NCBI GenBank assembly: GCA_948468595.1
Contig: CAOKIU010000010.1
Coordinates: 1-49,346 of the forward strand
Direction: 5' to 3'
Source: an uncultured Christensenella sp.
Lineage (GTDB): Bacteria; Bacillota; Clostridia; Christensenellales; UBA1750
DNA: 49,346 nucleotides
A program made the position numbers and the translations under genes. Shown one piece after another: positions 32,178 through 40,566 of this stretch. The notes under the pieces were generated by a model that was given only the letters and a program-made list of their open reading frames with translations, was not told the DNA's origin and made no database searches. How positions within the stretch are numbered: position 1 is the first letter of the stretch; each line of letters starts with the position of its first letter.

Positions 32178-32251
32178 TTTTCTCCCTCCTTAAAGTCGAC
32201 TTTCCCCCTTAGTATGTGGCACTTCGCGGGAAATCATCGGCCGTGGGGGCA

Positions 32252-35200
32252 TCAATAGGTGACCTTGATGGACTTGATTTCAAAGGGCCGGAAGGTCAGG
32301 CGCACCGTCCGCTCCCGCGGCAGCTCGCGCTCCACATCCTCCAGCAGGTTGGTCTCCTCCACCTTTATGGGGTCCAGGCCCAGGCGCATCTGCGCGTGCA
32401 CGGTGGCGCCCTCGCACTCGTAGAGGCGGATGAGGAAGGCGCGGCCGCCGTCCTCCATGGGCTTAATCGCCTCGACCAGAACGTTGTCCTGCGCAAGGGT
32501 CAGGAGCGGCTCCACCGGCCTTGCGCCGCGCGCGGCCAGCGGGGGAACGTTAAAGGCGTAGGCGGGCTGAACGACCGCCTCCGCGCCAAAGCCGCCCATG
32601 TGCGGATGGAACGCATAGGCGCAATCGTGAACGCCCTTGTCTCCGCGCCAGTCGGGGCGGCGTCCGCCCTTGTGCAGCGATAGGCGCATGCTGCCGCCCT
32701 CCAGGCTGATGCCGTACTTGCAGTCGTTGAGCAGCGCCGCGCCGTAGCGCGTTTCGGAAAGGTCGGTGTACTTGTGGTTGCACACCTCGAACCTGGCCTT
32801 CTCCTCGGCGGAGGAACGGGCGGTGGAGCGCTGGATGCAGCCAAACTGAATCTCCTGCCGCGCCTGGCTCACCGCAAGGGAGGTGTCAAAGGCGGCCTTT
32901 AGGAAGCGATGGTCGTCCTGCCAGTTCATGCGGGTGAAGAAGGCGACATCCGGCGAGTCGGCGTAGATCACCATGTCCTGACAGAGCGTGGACTTCTCCG
33001 TGAGCCGGTAGGTGGAGCGGATGCGGCACTCCACCTGCCCCAGGGAGACGACCCGCCGCTCCAGCAGGGCGGCGGTGGGCCGCAGCTTGGCCTCCAGGTC
33101 CGCGTCCACGTCCCAATTGTCCCAGGCGGCGGGCACGTCCTCGGCGATGAGGAACGTATTGAGCGGCAGGCCCCCTTCCCCGCGCAATTCGCGCCCGGCC
33201 AGTTTGTCCCAGTAGGAGGCAATACCGCCCATGGGGTCCAGCACAAGGCGCAGGCGGCCGGTCTCCACGGTGTTCCCGTCCACGGCAAAGGGACAGGGCG
33301 CCTCCTCCGTCTCGCCTTCCTCAAGGCAAAGGGTCACGCTGCCCAAGGCGGGCAGGCGCACGCCTGCAACCGCCAGGCGCTCGCCGCCGTAAAGGTCGGT
33401 CACGCGCTGCTGGGGGTAGCCGCCCGCCACGCGCCAGCCCGCGGGCACATCCAGATAAAGCACGTCCTCCCGGTCAAAGGAGAGGGTGTTGACCACGGTG
33501 ACCGACGCGCCCCCCTCGCCGCCCAGCAGCGCGGCAGAGGCGGCTTGGGCTTTGGCGATGATGCCGCTGACCTCCGCCCGCGCCTCGTCGTGGGCGCGAG
33601 GCGCGCAGGTGCCGGGCAGGATGTCGTGAAACTGGTTGATGAGCAGACCCTCGGTCAGCTCCCGAATGCCCTCCGGCGAGGCCGCCGCGCCCCGGCGCAC
33701 GGCGTCGGCCACCGTCAGGATCTCCAGATCCCGCAGGGCGAACTCCGCCTTGCGGTTGTTGCGCTTGATCTCATGCTGGTTGGTCAGCGTTCCGCGATGC
33801 AGCTCCAAATAGAGCTCGCCCACGTATACGGTGGGGTCGGTGATGCGCGCCTCCAGGTCGCGCATAAAGCGGCTGACGGTGGTGTGGCCGGTGGTGGGCA
33901 GGCCCTCGACATCCCCTTCGCGCCGGGCCATTTCGATCATCTCAAACTCCGGCCCGCCGCCGCCATCGCCAAAGCCGTAGGAGATCAGGCGGCTGTCGCT
34001 CACCGCGCGCTCCTGAATGCCCGCCTCCTTGCTGCAAACGATGTCCAGCAGGTTCTTGGGCGAGGGCCATACGTGCGTGCGGTTGCGGTGGGTGAGCACG
34101 CGGCTGCCGTCGATGCCCTGCCAAACAAAGGTATCGTAGGGAAATACGTTGGTATCGTTCCAGTCCATCTTGGTGGTCAGGAAGTAGCGCACCTTGCTGC
34201 CCTTCATAATCTGCGGCAGGGATGCGGAGTAGCCGAAGGTATCCGGCAGCCAGAAGGCGTCCGCCGTATAGCCGAAGTTCTCCCGCGTGAAGCGCTGGCC
34301 CCACAGGAACTGGCGCACCATGTACTCGCCCGAGGGCACGTTGCCGTCGCACTCGATGAATACGCCGCCGTTGGGCTCATACCTGCCCTCCCTCACGCGC
34401 TCCCGGATGCGCGCGAACAGGCGGGGATACAGGCGCTTGATGATCGCGCTGTGGTAGGCGGAGGACTGGATAAAGGTGTATTCAGGGTACTGATCCATCA
34501 GGCTCATCTGGTTGGCGTAGGTGCGGGCGCACTTCTTCTCCGTCTCGCCGCGGTGCCACAGCCAGGCCGTGTCCATGTGGGAATGGCCGATGAGGCCTGC
34601 GCGCGGCGCGGAGGGGCCGTTGCGATCGCTCAGCGCCTCCTTTAGGTACGGCGCGGCCATTTGAATGCGCGCCCAATAGGTTTCCTCCTCCACGCTTGTT
34701 GGATCGTAGAATACGGTTTCATGCACCTTTTTGAGCGCGCGCACCAGCTTTGCGCGCACAAAGTCGGTCTGGGGCAGGCTGGCGGCCAGGTCGTTGACGA
34801 CCTTCAGGTCGAAATAGAAGTCCCATGCGCGCTCATTGCGCACGCAGAGATCCGCCGGGTGATAGGTGATGGCGAAGGCGTCGCGCGGCTTGTCGTCATA
34901 GGGCTGGGTGCCGATGACGTAATGCCCCGCGTAAGCCTCTATGGCGATCTCCACCGTGCGGCCGGCCGCGGCGTCCGCAAGGAGCAAGTCGCAGTAGTGG
35001 TTGCCGTGCGAGCCCGCCAGGATCTTGGCGGCGAAGTTGCCATAGGGCTCGCCGTCCACAAAGAGCAGCGCCTCGTAGCTCTGCATGCGCGGCCAGATAT
35101 ACAGCGCGCGACCGGCGAGGCGCTCGGGCACGGTATACCTCCCGCGGAACCAGCAGTAGGTCCCCTCGCCCTCAAAGACCTGGCCATCCGGAACGAGGGC

Positions 35201-35356
35201 AAAGTTCTCCTCCGGCGGCACGTCGTGCCACCTGCCGTCGGTTGGGAAGGCGCGCAGGGCCACCTCATCCACCCTTAGGAAGAGCTGGGTCTCCAGCGTC
35301 CGTTCAAAGTCGCGCAGCTTGACGAGCATCCGCTCGATCTGTCGATCCGTATACAT
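32252..35356 (-). CDS. Alpha-mannosidase, GH38
   Basis: 1034-residue zinc-dependent retaining mannosidase. The GH38 core shows GHSHMDTAWLW (H260 and D262, zinc ligands), LPDTFGYSASLP with the nucleophile D372, and INQFHDILPGT with the histidine zinc ligand. An N-terminal domain of about 240 residues and the large C-terminal beta-rich domains of the family are present. There is no signal peptide, so it acts on imported or internal manno-oligosaccharides, such as those from host or plant glycans. Start ATG at 35356 follows ggaaggag; the 35395 start lacks a site. The next gene, of unknown function, appears to be in the same operon. Confidence 0.94.
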   Translation of the reverse strand: MYTDRQIERMLVKLRDFERTLETQLFLRVDEVALRAFPTDGRWHDVPPEENFALVPDGQVFEGEGTYCWFRGRYTVPERLAGRALYIWPRMQSYEALLFVDGEPYGNFAAKILAGSHGNHYCDLLLADAAAGRTVEIAIEAYAGHYVIGTQPYDDKPRDAFAITYHPADLCVRNERAWDFYFDLKVVNDLAASLPQTDFVRAKLVRALKKVHETVFYDPTSVEEETYWARIQMAAPYLKEALSDRNGPSAPRAGLIGHSHMDTAWLWHRGETEKKCARTYANQMSLMDQYPEYTFIQSSAYHSAIIKRLYPRLFARIRERVREGRYEPNGGVFIECDGNVPSGEYMVRQFLWGQRFTRENFGYTADAFWLPDTFGYSASLPQIMKGSKVRYFLTTKMDWNDTNVFPYDTFVWQGIDGSRVLTHRNRTHVWPSPKNLLDIVCSKEAGIQERAVSDSRLISYGFGDGGGGPEFEMIEMARREGDVEGLPTTGHTTVSRFMRDLEARITDPTVYVGELYLELHRGTLTNQHEIKRNNRKAEFALRDLEILTVADAVRRGAAASPEGIRELTEGLLINQFHDILPGTCAPRAHDEARAEVSGIIAKAQAASAALLGGEGGASVTVVNTLSFDREDVLYLDVPAGWRVAGGYPQQRVTDLYGGERLAVAGVRLPALGSVTLCLEEGETEEAPCPFAVDGNTVETGRLRLVLDPMGGIASYWDKLAGRELRGEGGLPLNTFLIAEDVPAAWDNWDVDADLEAKLRPTAALLERRVVSLGQVECRIRSTYRLTEKSTLCQDMVIYADSPDVAFFTRMNWQDDHRFLKAAFDTSLAVSQARQEIQFGCIQRSTARSSAEEKARFEVCNHKYTDLSETRYGAALLNDCKYGISLEGGSMRLSLHKGGRRPDWRGDKGVHDCAYAFHPHMGGFGAEAVVQPAYAFNVPPLAARGARPVEPLLTLAQDNVLVEAIKPMEDGGRAFLIRLYECEGATVHAQMRLGLDPIKVEETNLLEDVERELPRERTVRLTFRPFEIKSIKVTY

Positions 35357-35482
35357 GGACACGACTCCTTCCGTTGTTTCGTCTTCGCGTCCCATTATAG
35401 CATGCCCGCGGGGCGCGCGCCAGTAAAGGGCGCTGAATCGGCGGATTTGAAACGCCCAGCGCAGGCAATCGGGCGGCGGGCC

Positions 35483-35511
35483 TTGCCGGCCGGCTGAAAA
35501 TGCGGTATCCT
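35483..35511 (+). promoter_or_regulatory. Promoter for the zinc-ribbon protein gene
   Basis: TTGCCG at 35483-35488 and TATCCT at 35506-35511 with a 17-bp spacer, 29 nt before the ATG. Confidence 0.5.
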
Positions 35512-35540
35512 AGTAGCGATCAAGCGAAGGAGGAATCGCC

Positions 35541-35933
35541 ATGAAAAGCATCAAACCGGGCAGAGGCCCTTCCATGATGGGCGGCGTCGGCTCCGTCTTC
35601 TGCGCGGTATTCGGCATAATATGGACCATCGCCGCCGCCAGCATGGGCGCGCCCGCTTTCTTCCCCCTCTTTGGCGTCTGCTTTGTGATCCTGGGGATCG
35701 CCCAGGCCGTGTACCAATTCTCCAACGCGGGGCGCAAGAACCGCTATTCCATCTTTGACATCACGGACGACGTGGAGGAACCGGACCCCTTGAACCAGCG
35801 CTTTGGCGCCGGCAGCCAGGATGAGCACGCGCGCAGCGCAACGGCCGGCGCGAGTTTTTGCCCCTACTGCGGGGCACGGGCGGAGGAGGGCTACGTCTTT
35901 TGCCGGGGCTGCGGCAAAAAGCTGCCCGGTTGA
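35541..35933 (+). CDS. Membrane protein with C-terminal zinc ribbon
   Basis: 130 residues with two membrane helices (about residues 13-33, VGSVFCAVFGIIWTIAAASM, and 40-59, FFPLFGVCFVILGIAQAVYQ), a polar linker, and a C-terminal zinc ribbon CPYCGARAEEGYVFCRGCGKK. Zinc-ribbon membrane proteins of this size are common in Clostridia and have no settled function. The ribosome site cgaaggagg precedes the ATG. It is a single gene divergent from the GH38 gene. Confidence 0.85.
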   Translation: MKSIKPGRGPSMMGGVGSVFCAVFGIIWTIAAASMGAPAFFPLFGVCFVILGIAQAVYQFSNAGRKNRYSIFDITDDVEEPDPLNQRFGAGSQDEHARSATAGASFCPYCGARAEEGYVFCRGCGKKLPG

Positions 35934-36047
35934 TTCTCCTCAAGCGCAGGAGAGCGCTTAAAAGGAGGTCTTCTCACTGCCCATTTGGTGAATGCCGCAT
36001 GTCGCCGAAGGCTAGCGAACGCAGCGGCTTTGTTGACATGCGCAAAA

Positions 36048-36080
36048 GGGGACTGCCTCTACTCGAAGCAGTCCCCCCTC
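36048..36080. terminator. Terminator before the small membrane protein
   Basis: Stem ggggactgc/gcagtcccc (about 36048-36056 with 36068-36076) followed by cctctt. It lies right after the stop of the minus-strand gene at 36086 and can also stop plus-strand transcription from the zinc-ribbon gene. Confidence 0.65.
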
Positions 36081-36085
36081 TTCGT

Positions 36086-36322
36086 TCATAGGGATTTTTG
36101 ACGCTTTTTATTGAAGATCCAAGCCAAAAGCCCGCAGATCATAATTCCGGTCCCATAAGGGATACAGTATACAAACGCAACGCTCGGCGGGGCGCTGTAA
36201 CCCGCATAGCGCCCGCCCCAAAGAAGGTTGCAGTAGTTGTACGCAACGACCGCGCACATGACGTTTGAAAGCAAAAACGCAAGCGCGGCAAATAGCCAGG
36301 TCAAGCCCTTATATTTTTTCAT
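36086..36322 (-). CDS. Small two-helix membrane protein
   Basis: 78 residues, not recognised. It has two hydrophobic helices, GLTWLFAALAFLLSNVMCAVVA (residues 6-27) and VAFVYCIPYGTGIMICGLLAWIF (48-70), and a basic tail KKRQK. The ATG at 36322 has caggaggt upstream. It follows the XRE/membrane regulator gene by 18 nt and is probably co-transcribed, so it may be its partner or target. Confidence 0.8.
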   Translation of the reverse strand: MKKYKGLTWLFAALAFLLSNVMCAVVAYNYCNLLWGGRYAGYSAPPSVAFVYCIPYGTGIMICGLLAWIFNKKRQKSL

Positions 36323-36340
36323 CGCACATACCTCCTGAAT

Positions 36341-36796
36341 TTATTTCTTTTTGAGAATCAGGATGATTCCCAGCACCATGAACAGCACGAACAAAACAAT
36401 GAGGATTCCCGTTCCGTTTAAAGTGATCGTTGATGATTCGTTGATTTGGCTAACAGACGATGGGTGCATGACGGTTAAAACGCCAAACAGGATGAGGCAA
36501 ACTGCGCCTATGCAACAAATGAGAATGCCGATTTTGCTCTCTCCCGCTCTATGGAGCGCTTGATTTTCCTCTTTTGGTTCTGCATGATCAGATTCGCTTG
36601 TAGTCTGGTTCCCGGTAAGTTCGTCGATTGTGACGTGAAAGCATTCGCTCAAGGCCTTGAGCTTGTCCAATTCCGGAGTCGACAGCCCTCCTTCCCATTT
36701 TGATACCGCTTGTCTTGAAACGCCGATTTTCTCAGCAAGCTGTTCCTGTGACAGCCCATTTTTTCGCCTGAGCGCATATATTTTTTCAGACAACAT
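36341..36796 (-). CDS. XRE-family regulator with C-terminal membrane helices
   Basis: 151 residues: an N-terminal helix-turn-helix (IYALRRKNGLSQEQLAEKIGVSRQAVSKWE motif region, residues 5-34) and two C-terminal membrane helices, IGILICCIGAVCLILFGVL and ILIVLFVLFMVLGIILIL. Membrane-tethered XRE regulators of this build are frequent in Clostridia. The ATG at 36796 has aaggaggt upstream, and the earlier start at 36889 is not supported. GC content is lower than in the neighbours, which suggests a separate origin. A 15-nt palindrome upstream (36868-36882, GCAACC-AGC-GGTTGC) could be an operator. Confidence 0.88.
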   Translation of the reverse strand: MLSEKIYALRRKNGLSQEQLAEKIGVSRQAVSKWEGGLSTPELDKLKALSECFHVTIDELTGNQTTSESDHAEPKEENQALHRAGESKIGILICCIGAVCLILFGVLTVMHPSSVSQINESSTITLNGTGILIVLFVLFMVLGIILILKKK

Positions 36797-37278
36797 CTGC
36801 TTTACCTCCTTGTCAAAACCATACCGCAATTCGCCGTGGCACTCTATCAACTGCACTTGAAACTTCCGCAACCAGCGGTTGCAATGCAAAAAATACTATA
36901 ATAATCATACTTTACTCCCCTGCTGATTACAAGAGCTGGTAAAATCGCCGAGGTGATCCGTAAACAGCACAAGGGGCGGACGGGACTTAAAAAACCAAGG
37001 CCTTTCTTGGGCCGCCTAATGGAACGCCACGATTTGCCCTTTCAGCCGATTAAGCGCGCCCACATCGCATGGCTTTGGCAGCTCCTGCGCAGCGGGGGCC
37101 GTTCGCCGTTGACCGGCAACGCATAATGCCGGCAAGCGGTTTGCGCGTCGTCCTGGCTTTTAACCCCTTGACGCGGTTCAAGAACTGTACCCGCGCATGG
37201 CGCTTCATATCCAGTCTCCCCTTCCATTCCGTTTTTTATCTGGGCTGGGCCGTGGGCGCGCCTTTCACAATCGCGCGG
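36797..37278. other. Intergenic region without recognised gene
   Basis: The stretch between the XRE gene (minus) and the lipid kinase gene (plus) holds the palindrome at 36868-36882, an AT-rich patch at 36885-36915 that may contain the XRE promoter, and then GC-rich sequence. An open frame from 37069 runs into the kinase gene but has no ribosome site and lies before the promoter. I see no gene in it. Confidence 0.5.
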
Positions 37279-37307
37279 TTGACAGCGCGGCTTTGCCCGG
37301 CTATACT
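37279..37307 (+). promoter_or_regulatory. Promoter for the lipid kinase gene
   Basis: TTGACA at 37279-37284 and TATACT at 37302-37307 with a 17-bp spacer, giving a leader of about 30 nt. It rules out translation from the upstream start at 37069. Confidence 0.75.
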
Positions 37308-37342
37308 GATTAGCAGTAAAACTAATCCGTGCGAGGTGCGCC

Positions 37343-38229
37343 ATGGAACGCAGCAAGGTACTGCTCATCCTAAACCCGGTGGCGGGGCACAGGGCGGCCC
37401 GCAAAGCCCTCTACCCCATCGTGCAGATGCTCTGCGCCAAGGAGAGCATGGTGACGGTCTACTCCACGCGGGCGCAGGGAGAGGCGCGGCGCATCGCGCG
37501 GGAGGAGGGGCCGAGGTACGACCGGGTAATCTGCTGCGGGGGAGACGGCACGCTCAGCGAGGTGCTCAGCGGCCTGGTGCTCTCGGGCGCGCGCGTGCCG
37601 GTGGGCTATGTCCCACCGGCACCACCAATGATTTGGCGCATGCGCTGGGCCTGCCCACCGAGCTTTCACGTGCCATCGATCTTGCGGTGACGGGCGGCTC
37701 AAGGACGCACGATGTGGGACTGATCAACGAAGAGCGGCATTTCGATTATATCGCCTCCTTCGGCGCGTTCGCCAGCACCGCCTATGCCACGCCGCAGCGG
37801 CTGAAAAACTGGCTGGGGCGCGCGGCTTACTTCCTTTGCGGCATCCGGCAGGTCTTCGAACTCAAGCCCCAGGCCCTCACGGTCTGCGCCGACGGACAGC
37901 GCGTCGTGGGTGAATTCTATTATGGCAGCGTTTCCAACACCACGCGCATTGCGGGCGGCATCATCGATTTACAGGGCGCGGGGGTGGCCTATGACGACGG
38001 CCTCTTTGAGGTGCTGCTCATCCGGCAGCCGCCCACGATGCAGGCCCTGCGCGATTTCAAGCGTCAAAAGTACGACCCAGACTACTTTTATCTGTTCCGT
38101 GCGCGGGAGGTGCGCTTTCACTTCTCCCAGCCCACCGAGTGGACGGCGGACGGCGAGTGCGCCGGGCGCTACCAAGACGTGACGGTGCGGTGCCTCAACA
38201 ACGCCGTGGAACTGATCTCGCGCCCCTAA
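37343..38229 (+). pseudogene. Diacylglycerol kinase (DgkB/YegS/BmrU) family lipid kinase, frameshifted
   Basis: The first frame from ATG 37343 gives MERSKVLLILNPVAGHRAARKAL and the nucleotide motif VICCGGDGTLSEVLSG, then reads VGYVP and goes out of frame. The other frame resumes with TGTTNDLAHALGLP, the conserved P-x-GTxND motif, and continues through GSVSNTTRIAGG to NAVELISRP, ending at 38229. Joining them needs one extra base in tccc at 37611-37614. Either a base was lost there in sequencing or assembly, or the gene is broken. Restored, it would be a cytoplasmic kinase of about 295 residues that phosphorylates diacylglycerol or a related lipid. Confidence 0.85.
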
Positions 38230-38270
38230 GTGCGGGCAGCCTAAGTACGAGCGAAAAGGAGCGTTGATCC

Positions 38271-38678
38271 ATGAATATTCTCATCATCGACGGCCAGGGC
38301 GGCGGCATTGGCCGCCAACTGGTGGCGGCGGTCAAGGCGGCGTGCCCCCGGGCGACGGTCACGGCCGTGGGCACGAACGTCTCCGCCACCACTGCTATGC
38401 TCAAGGCGGGCGCGGACCAGGCCGCCACCGGAGAAAACGCGGTGGCGGTGGGCGCGCGGCGGGCGGATGTCATTGCGGGGCCCATCGGCATCGTCATTGC
38501 GGACGCGCTGTTGGGGGAAATCACGCCCGTCATGGCCGCGGCGGTGGGGCAAAGCGCGGCCAAGCGCGTGCTCATCCCCGTCAACCATTGCGATAACATC
38601 ATCGTCGGCATGCCCGACCAGCCGCTCTCCCAGTTGGCGCAGGAGGCCGCCCGCAGGATTGCGGAATGGGCCGACTGA
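38271..38678 (+). CDS. DUF3842 family protein
   Basis: 135 residues matching DUF3842: IDGQGGGIGRQLV at the N-terminus, a Rossmann-like glycine motif, then VGTNVSATTAMLKAGADQAATGENA, GPIGIVIADALLGEITP and the C-terminal VPVNHC region. The family is common in Firmicutes and has no proven function; the GQGGGIG motif suggests nucleotide binding. The ribosome site gaaaagga precedes the ATG. It follows the lipid kinase gene by 41 nt on the same strand and ends at a 22-bp-stem terminator. Confidence 0.88.
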   Translation: MNILIIDGQGGGIGRQLVAAVKAACPRATVTAVGTNVSATTAMLKAGADQAATGENAVAVGARRADVIAGPIGIVIADALLGEITPVMAAAVGQSAAKRVLIPVNHCDNIIVGMPDQPLSQLAQEAARRIAEWAD

Positions 38679-38682
38679 CGCA

Positions 38683-38735
38683 GGCGCAGAAAAGCTCTCC
38701 CGCACATGGTGGTTGCGGGAGAGCTTTTCTGCGCC
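38683..38735. terminator. Long-stem bidirectional terminator
   Basis: A perfect 22-bp stem (38683-38704 with 38714-38735) with a 9-nt loop. Its right end touches the stop codon of the converging XRE gene. Confidence 0.85.
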
Positions 38736-38950
38736 TAGCGGATCTCCTTATTCTTGGAGCGGCCGACCAGGTAATCCAGACTCACCTTGTAATAATTTGC
38801 CAACGTAATCAGATGATGGACCGGGATTTCGCGCGTGCCATTTTCATACTTACAGTACTGTTGCTGTGTTGTGCCCAACAATTTGGCTATATCCGCTTGT
38901 TTTTGATCTGCGTCTTCTCTCAAATCGCGGAGTCTCGGATAATACGACAT
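38735..38950 (-). CDS. Small XRE-family transcriptional regulator
   Basis: 71-residue helix-turn-helix protein: RLRDLREDADQKQADIAKLLG, QQQYCKYENGTREIP and LANYYKVSLDYLVGRSK, the usual full-length small Cro/CI-type repressor. The ATG at 38950 is preferred because gaggtg lies 7 nt upstream; a GTG at 38959 is possible. Lower GC than its surroundings. It is divergent from a very short reading frame at 39046 and could regulate that region. Confidence 0.9.
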   Translation of the reverse strand: MSYYPRLRDLREDADQKQADIAKLLGTTQQQYCKYENGTREIPVHHLITLANYYKVSLDYLVGRSKNKEIR

Positions 38951-39045
38951 TCGCAACACCTCTGCGACAAGAATAGTTTACATCTGATTGGGCATGTTGC
39001 GTGCACGTCCAAACGAGCGTATACTATTAGGAGAGGTGATTGGGG

Positions 39046-39123
39046 ATGGAAAATACTGTTTGTGAACATTGCGTTCACTCTCGTTCGTATTATGTCCAGC
39101 TTAGGGGCAAGTTTATTCCCTAG
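39046..39123 (+). CDS. Possible 25-residue CxxC peptide (or gene remnant)
   Basis: An ATG preceded by gagaggtg opens a 25-codon frame, beginning MENTVCEHCVHSRSYYVQL, ending at TAG 39121-39123. The CEHC pair resembles the start of small zinc-ribbon proteins, so it may be the start of a truncated gene. The same frame stays open after the stop into GC-rich sequence but no zinc-ribbon second half is recognisable. Support is limited to the ribosome site and the cysteine motif. Confidence 0.3.
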   Translation: MENTVCEHCVHSRSYYVQLRGKFIP

Positions 39124-39342
39124 GGCCATGGTTTGCCGCCTCTTGTAGCGCCTGCGCTGGGAGAGACCTTTTCCGCGCCCGCGCTCACTACTGCAAGGAG
39201 CTTCCCGCGCAAACGCCACAAGAAGCTCCTTGCAGCCCGAATATCACAAAAAAAGCCCGCCCCTTATTCAGGGGCGGACGTCTTTTTATGCGAGTGCGAT
39301 TCTCTGCCCTGTGCTTGCGCACCAGGCCGGCGCACGATTTCC
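39124..39342. other. Intergenic region with two hairpins
   Basis: A 13-bp stem with a 19-nt loop lies at 39191-39235, and the dapB terminator at 39248-39287. No gene is seen in the rest. Confidence 0.5.
39248..39287 (-). terminator. Terminator of the dapA-dapB operon
   Basis: On the minus strand stem ccgcccc/ggggcgg (39277-39271 with 39263-39257) is followed by a run of T (A at 39248-39254). On the plus strand it also has tcttttt at 39281-39287, so it can act in both directions. Confidence 0.85.
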
Positions 39343-40539
39343 TTACAGCGCGTATTTCTCCTTCACGACCGCCGCGGCGCGCTCGCCCTCGCTGGCGGCG
39401 ACCACAAGGCCGATCTTGGTCTCCGACGTGGAGATGAGCCGGGGATAGATGCCGCACGCAGCCAGCGCGCCCAGAACGCCCGCGGCAATGCCGGGCTGGC
39501 GCTCCATGCCGCTGCCCTCGATGACGACCTTGCTCACGCCCTCGTCCATCTCAGCGCTTAGGTGCATCTCCTCCAGCACCGCGCGCACGCGCGCAAGATC
39601 CGCCTTCAGCACCGTCAGCGACAAATCCACGCTGCCCGATGCCGGGGAGGTCTGGGAGATCATGTCCACGTTGATCCGCCGGTCGGCCAGCTTTTCAAAC
39701 ACGCGGGCGGGAAGCTCGCCAACGGGCAGGCCGCGCAGGGTGAGCATCGCCTGCGTCCCATCCAAATAGAGGCTGGTCACGCCCGACTCCTCCAACAGCA
39801 CGTCCTGCATGTCGTACAGGCCGGGCTTGCGGCCCCGCAAAAAGCGCGCGGCCTTTAGGGCGCCAATGGCGAAGATGCGACGGGAAGCGGCCTGGTGCGC
39901 GATGGTGACGGTTTCATCCCCGCCGAAGAAGTAGACCTCGTGCTCGCCGGTGACCGTGCCGCCGCGCAGGGCGTGGATGCCGATCTCCTCCCTGCTGCGG
40001 CGCTGGGACTTGGTGTGGCGGCCAAAGACATACTCCTTGTCCGTCAGGCAGACTTCCTTCATGGCGTCGGCCAGCAAGAGCGCCGTGCCGGAGGGCGCGT
40101 CCACCTTTAAATTGTGGTGCTTTTCGACGATCTCGATGTCGAACTCCGGCAACGCGGCGGCAGCCTTGCGCACCAGGTCCAGCATGACGTTGACGCCCAC
40201 GGACATATTGGCGGTTTTAAAGACGGGAATGACCTTGGCCGCCTGGACGATGGCCTCCAAATCGTCGGGGCCATAGCCCGTGGTGGCCAGCACGATGCCC
40301 ATGCCGCGCTGCACGCAGTAGCTCAGCAGGTCATGGAGCGCGTCGGGCCGGGAAAAGTCCACGACCACATCCGCGCTGAGCTTGCAATCGTTGATGTTTT
40401 CATAGAGGGGGTAGTAGGCCTTTGCACCCGCCACGTAGCGGTCCACCCCCGCCACAACGTCGATGCCCTGTTGGGCGGCGGTTTCGGCGAGCATGTGCCC
40501 CATCTTGCCGCAGGCGCCGTTGATGATGATCGAAGTCAT
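39343..40539 (-). CDS. dapB: 4-hydroxy-tetrahydrodipicolinate reductase fused to tandem ACT domains
   Basis: 398 residues. The first 250 are a complete DapB: nucleotide loop GACGKMG (8-14), VDFSRPDA, ATTGY, and the catalytic EKHHNLKVDAPSGTALLLAD (H141/H142, K145). It reduces the dapA product in the diaminopimelate/lysine pathway. Residues about 254-398 are an aspartokinase-type ACT pair, with LRGLPVGELPARVFEKLAD, INVDMISQTS, and later LISTSETKIGLVV. Normal DapB has about 250-270 residues, so this is a fusion. ACT pairs in LysC bind lysine or threonine, which suggests feedback control of this step. It lies 27 nt after dapA under a lysine riboswitch. No frameshift or stop interrupts the junction. 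Confidence 0.95.
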   Translation of the reverse strand: MTSIIINGACGKMGHMLAETAAQQGIDVVAGVDRYVAGAKAYYPLYENINDCKLSADVVVDFSRPDALHDLLSYCVQRGMGIVLATTGYGPDDLEAIVQAAKVIPVFKTANMSVGVNVMLDLVRKAAAALPEFDIEIVEKHHNLKVDAPSGTALLLADAMKEVCLTDKEYVFGRHTKSQRRSREEIGIHALRGGTVTGEHEVYFFGGDETVTIAHQAASRRIFAIGALKAARFLRGRKPGLYDMQDVLLEESGVTSLYLDGTQAMLTLRGLPVGELPARVFEKLADRRINVDMISQTSPASGSVDLSLTVLKADLARVRAVLEEMHLSAEMDEGVSKVVIEGSGMERQPGIAAGVLGALAACGIYPRLISTSETKIGLVVAASEGERAAAVVKEKYAL

Positions 40540-40566
40540 TGCTTCACTCCTCCTGTCCGAGCCCTC

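Noticed and set aside
37069..37342. N-terminal extension of the lipid kinase frame
   Set aside because: It precedes the promoter at 37279-37307 and is in the frame of the second half of the gene only; no ribosome site.
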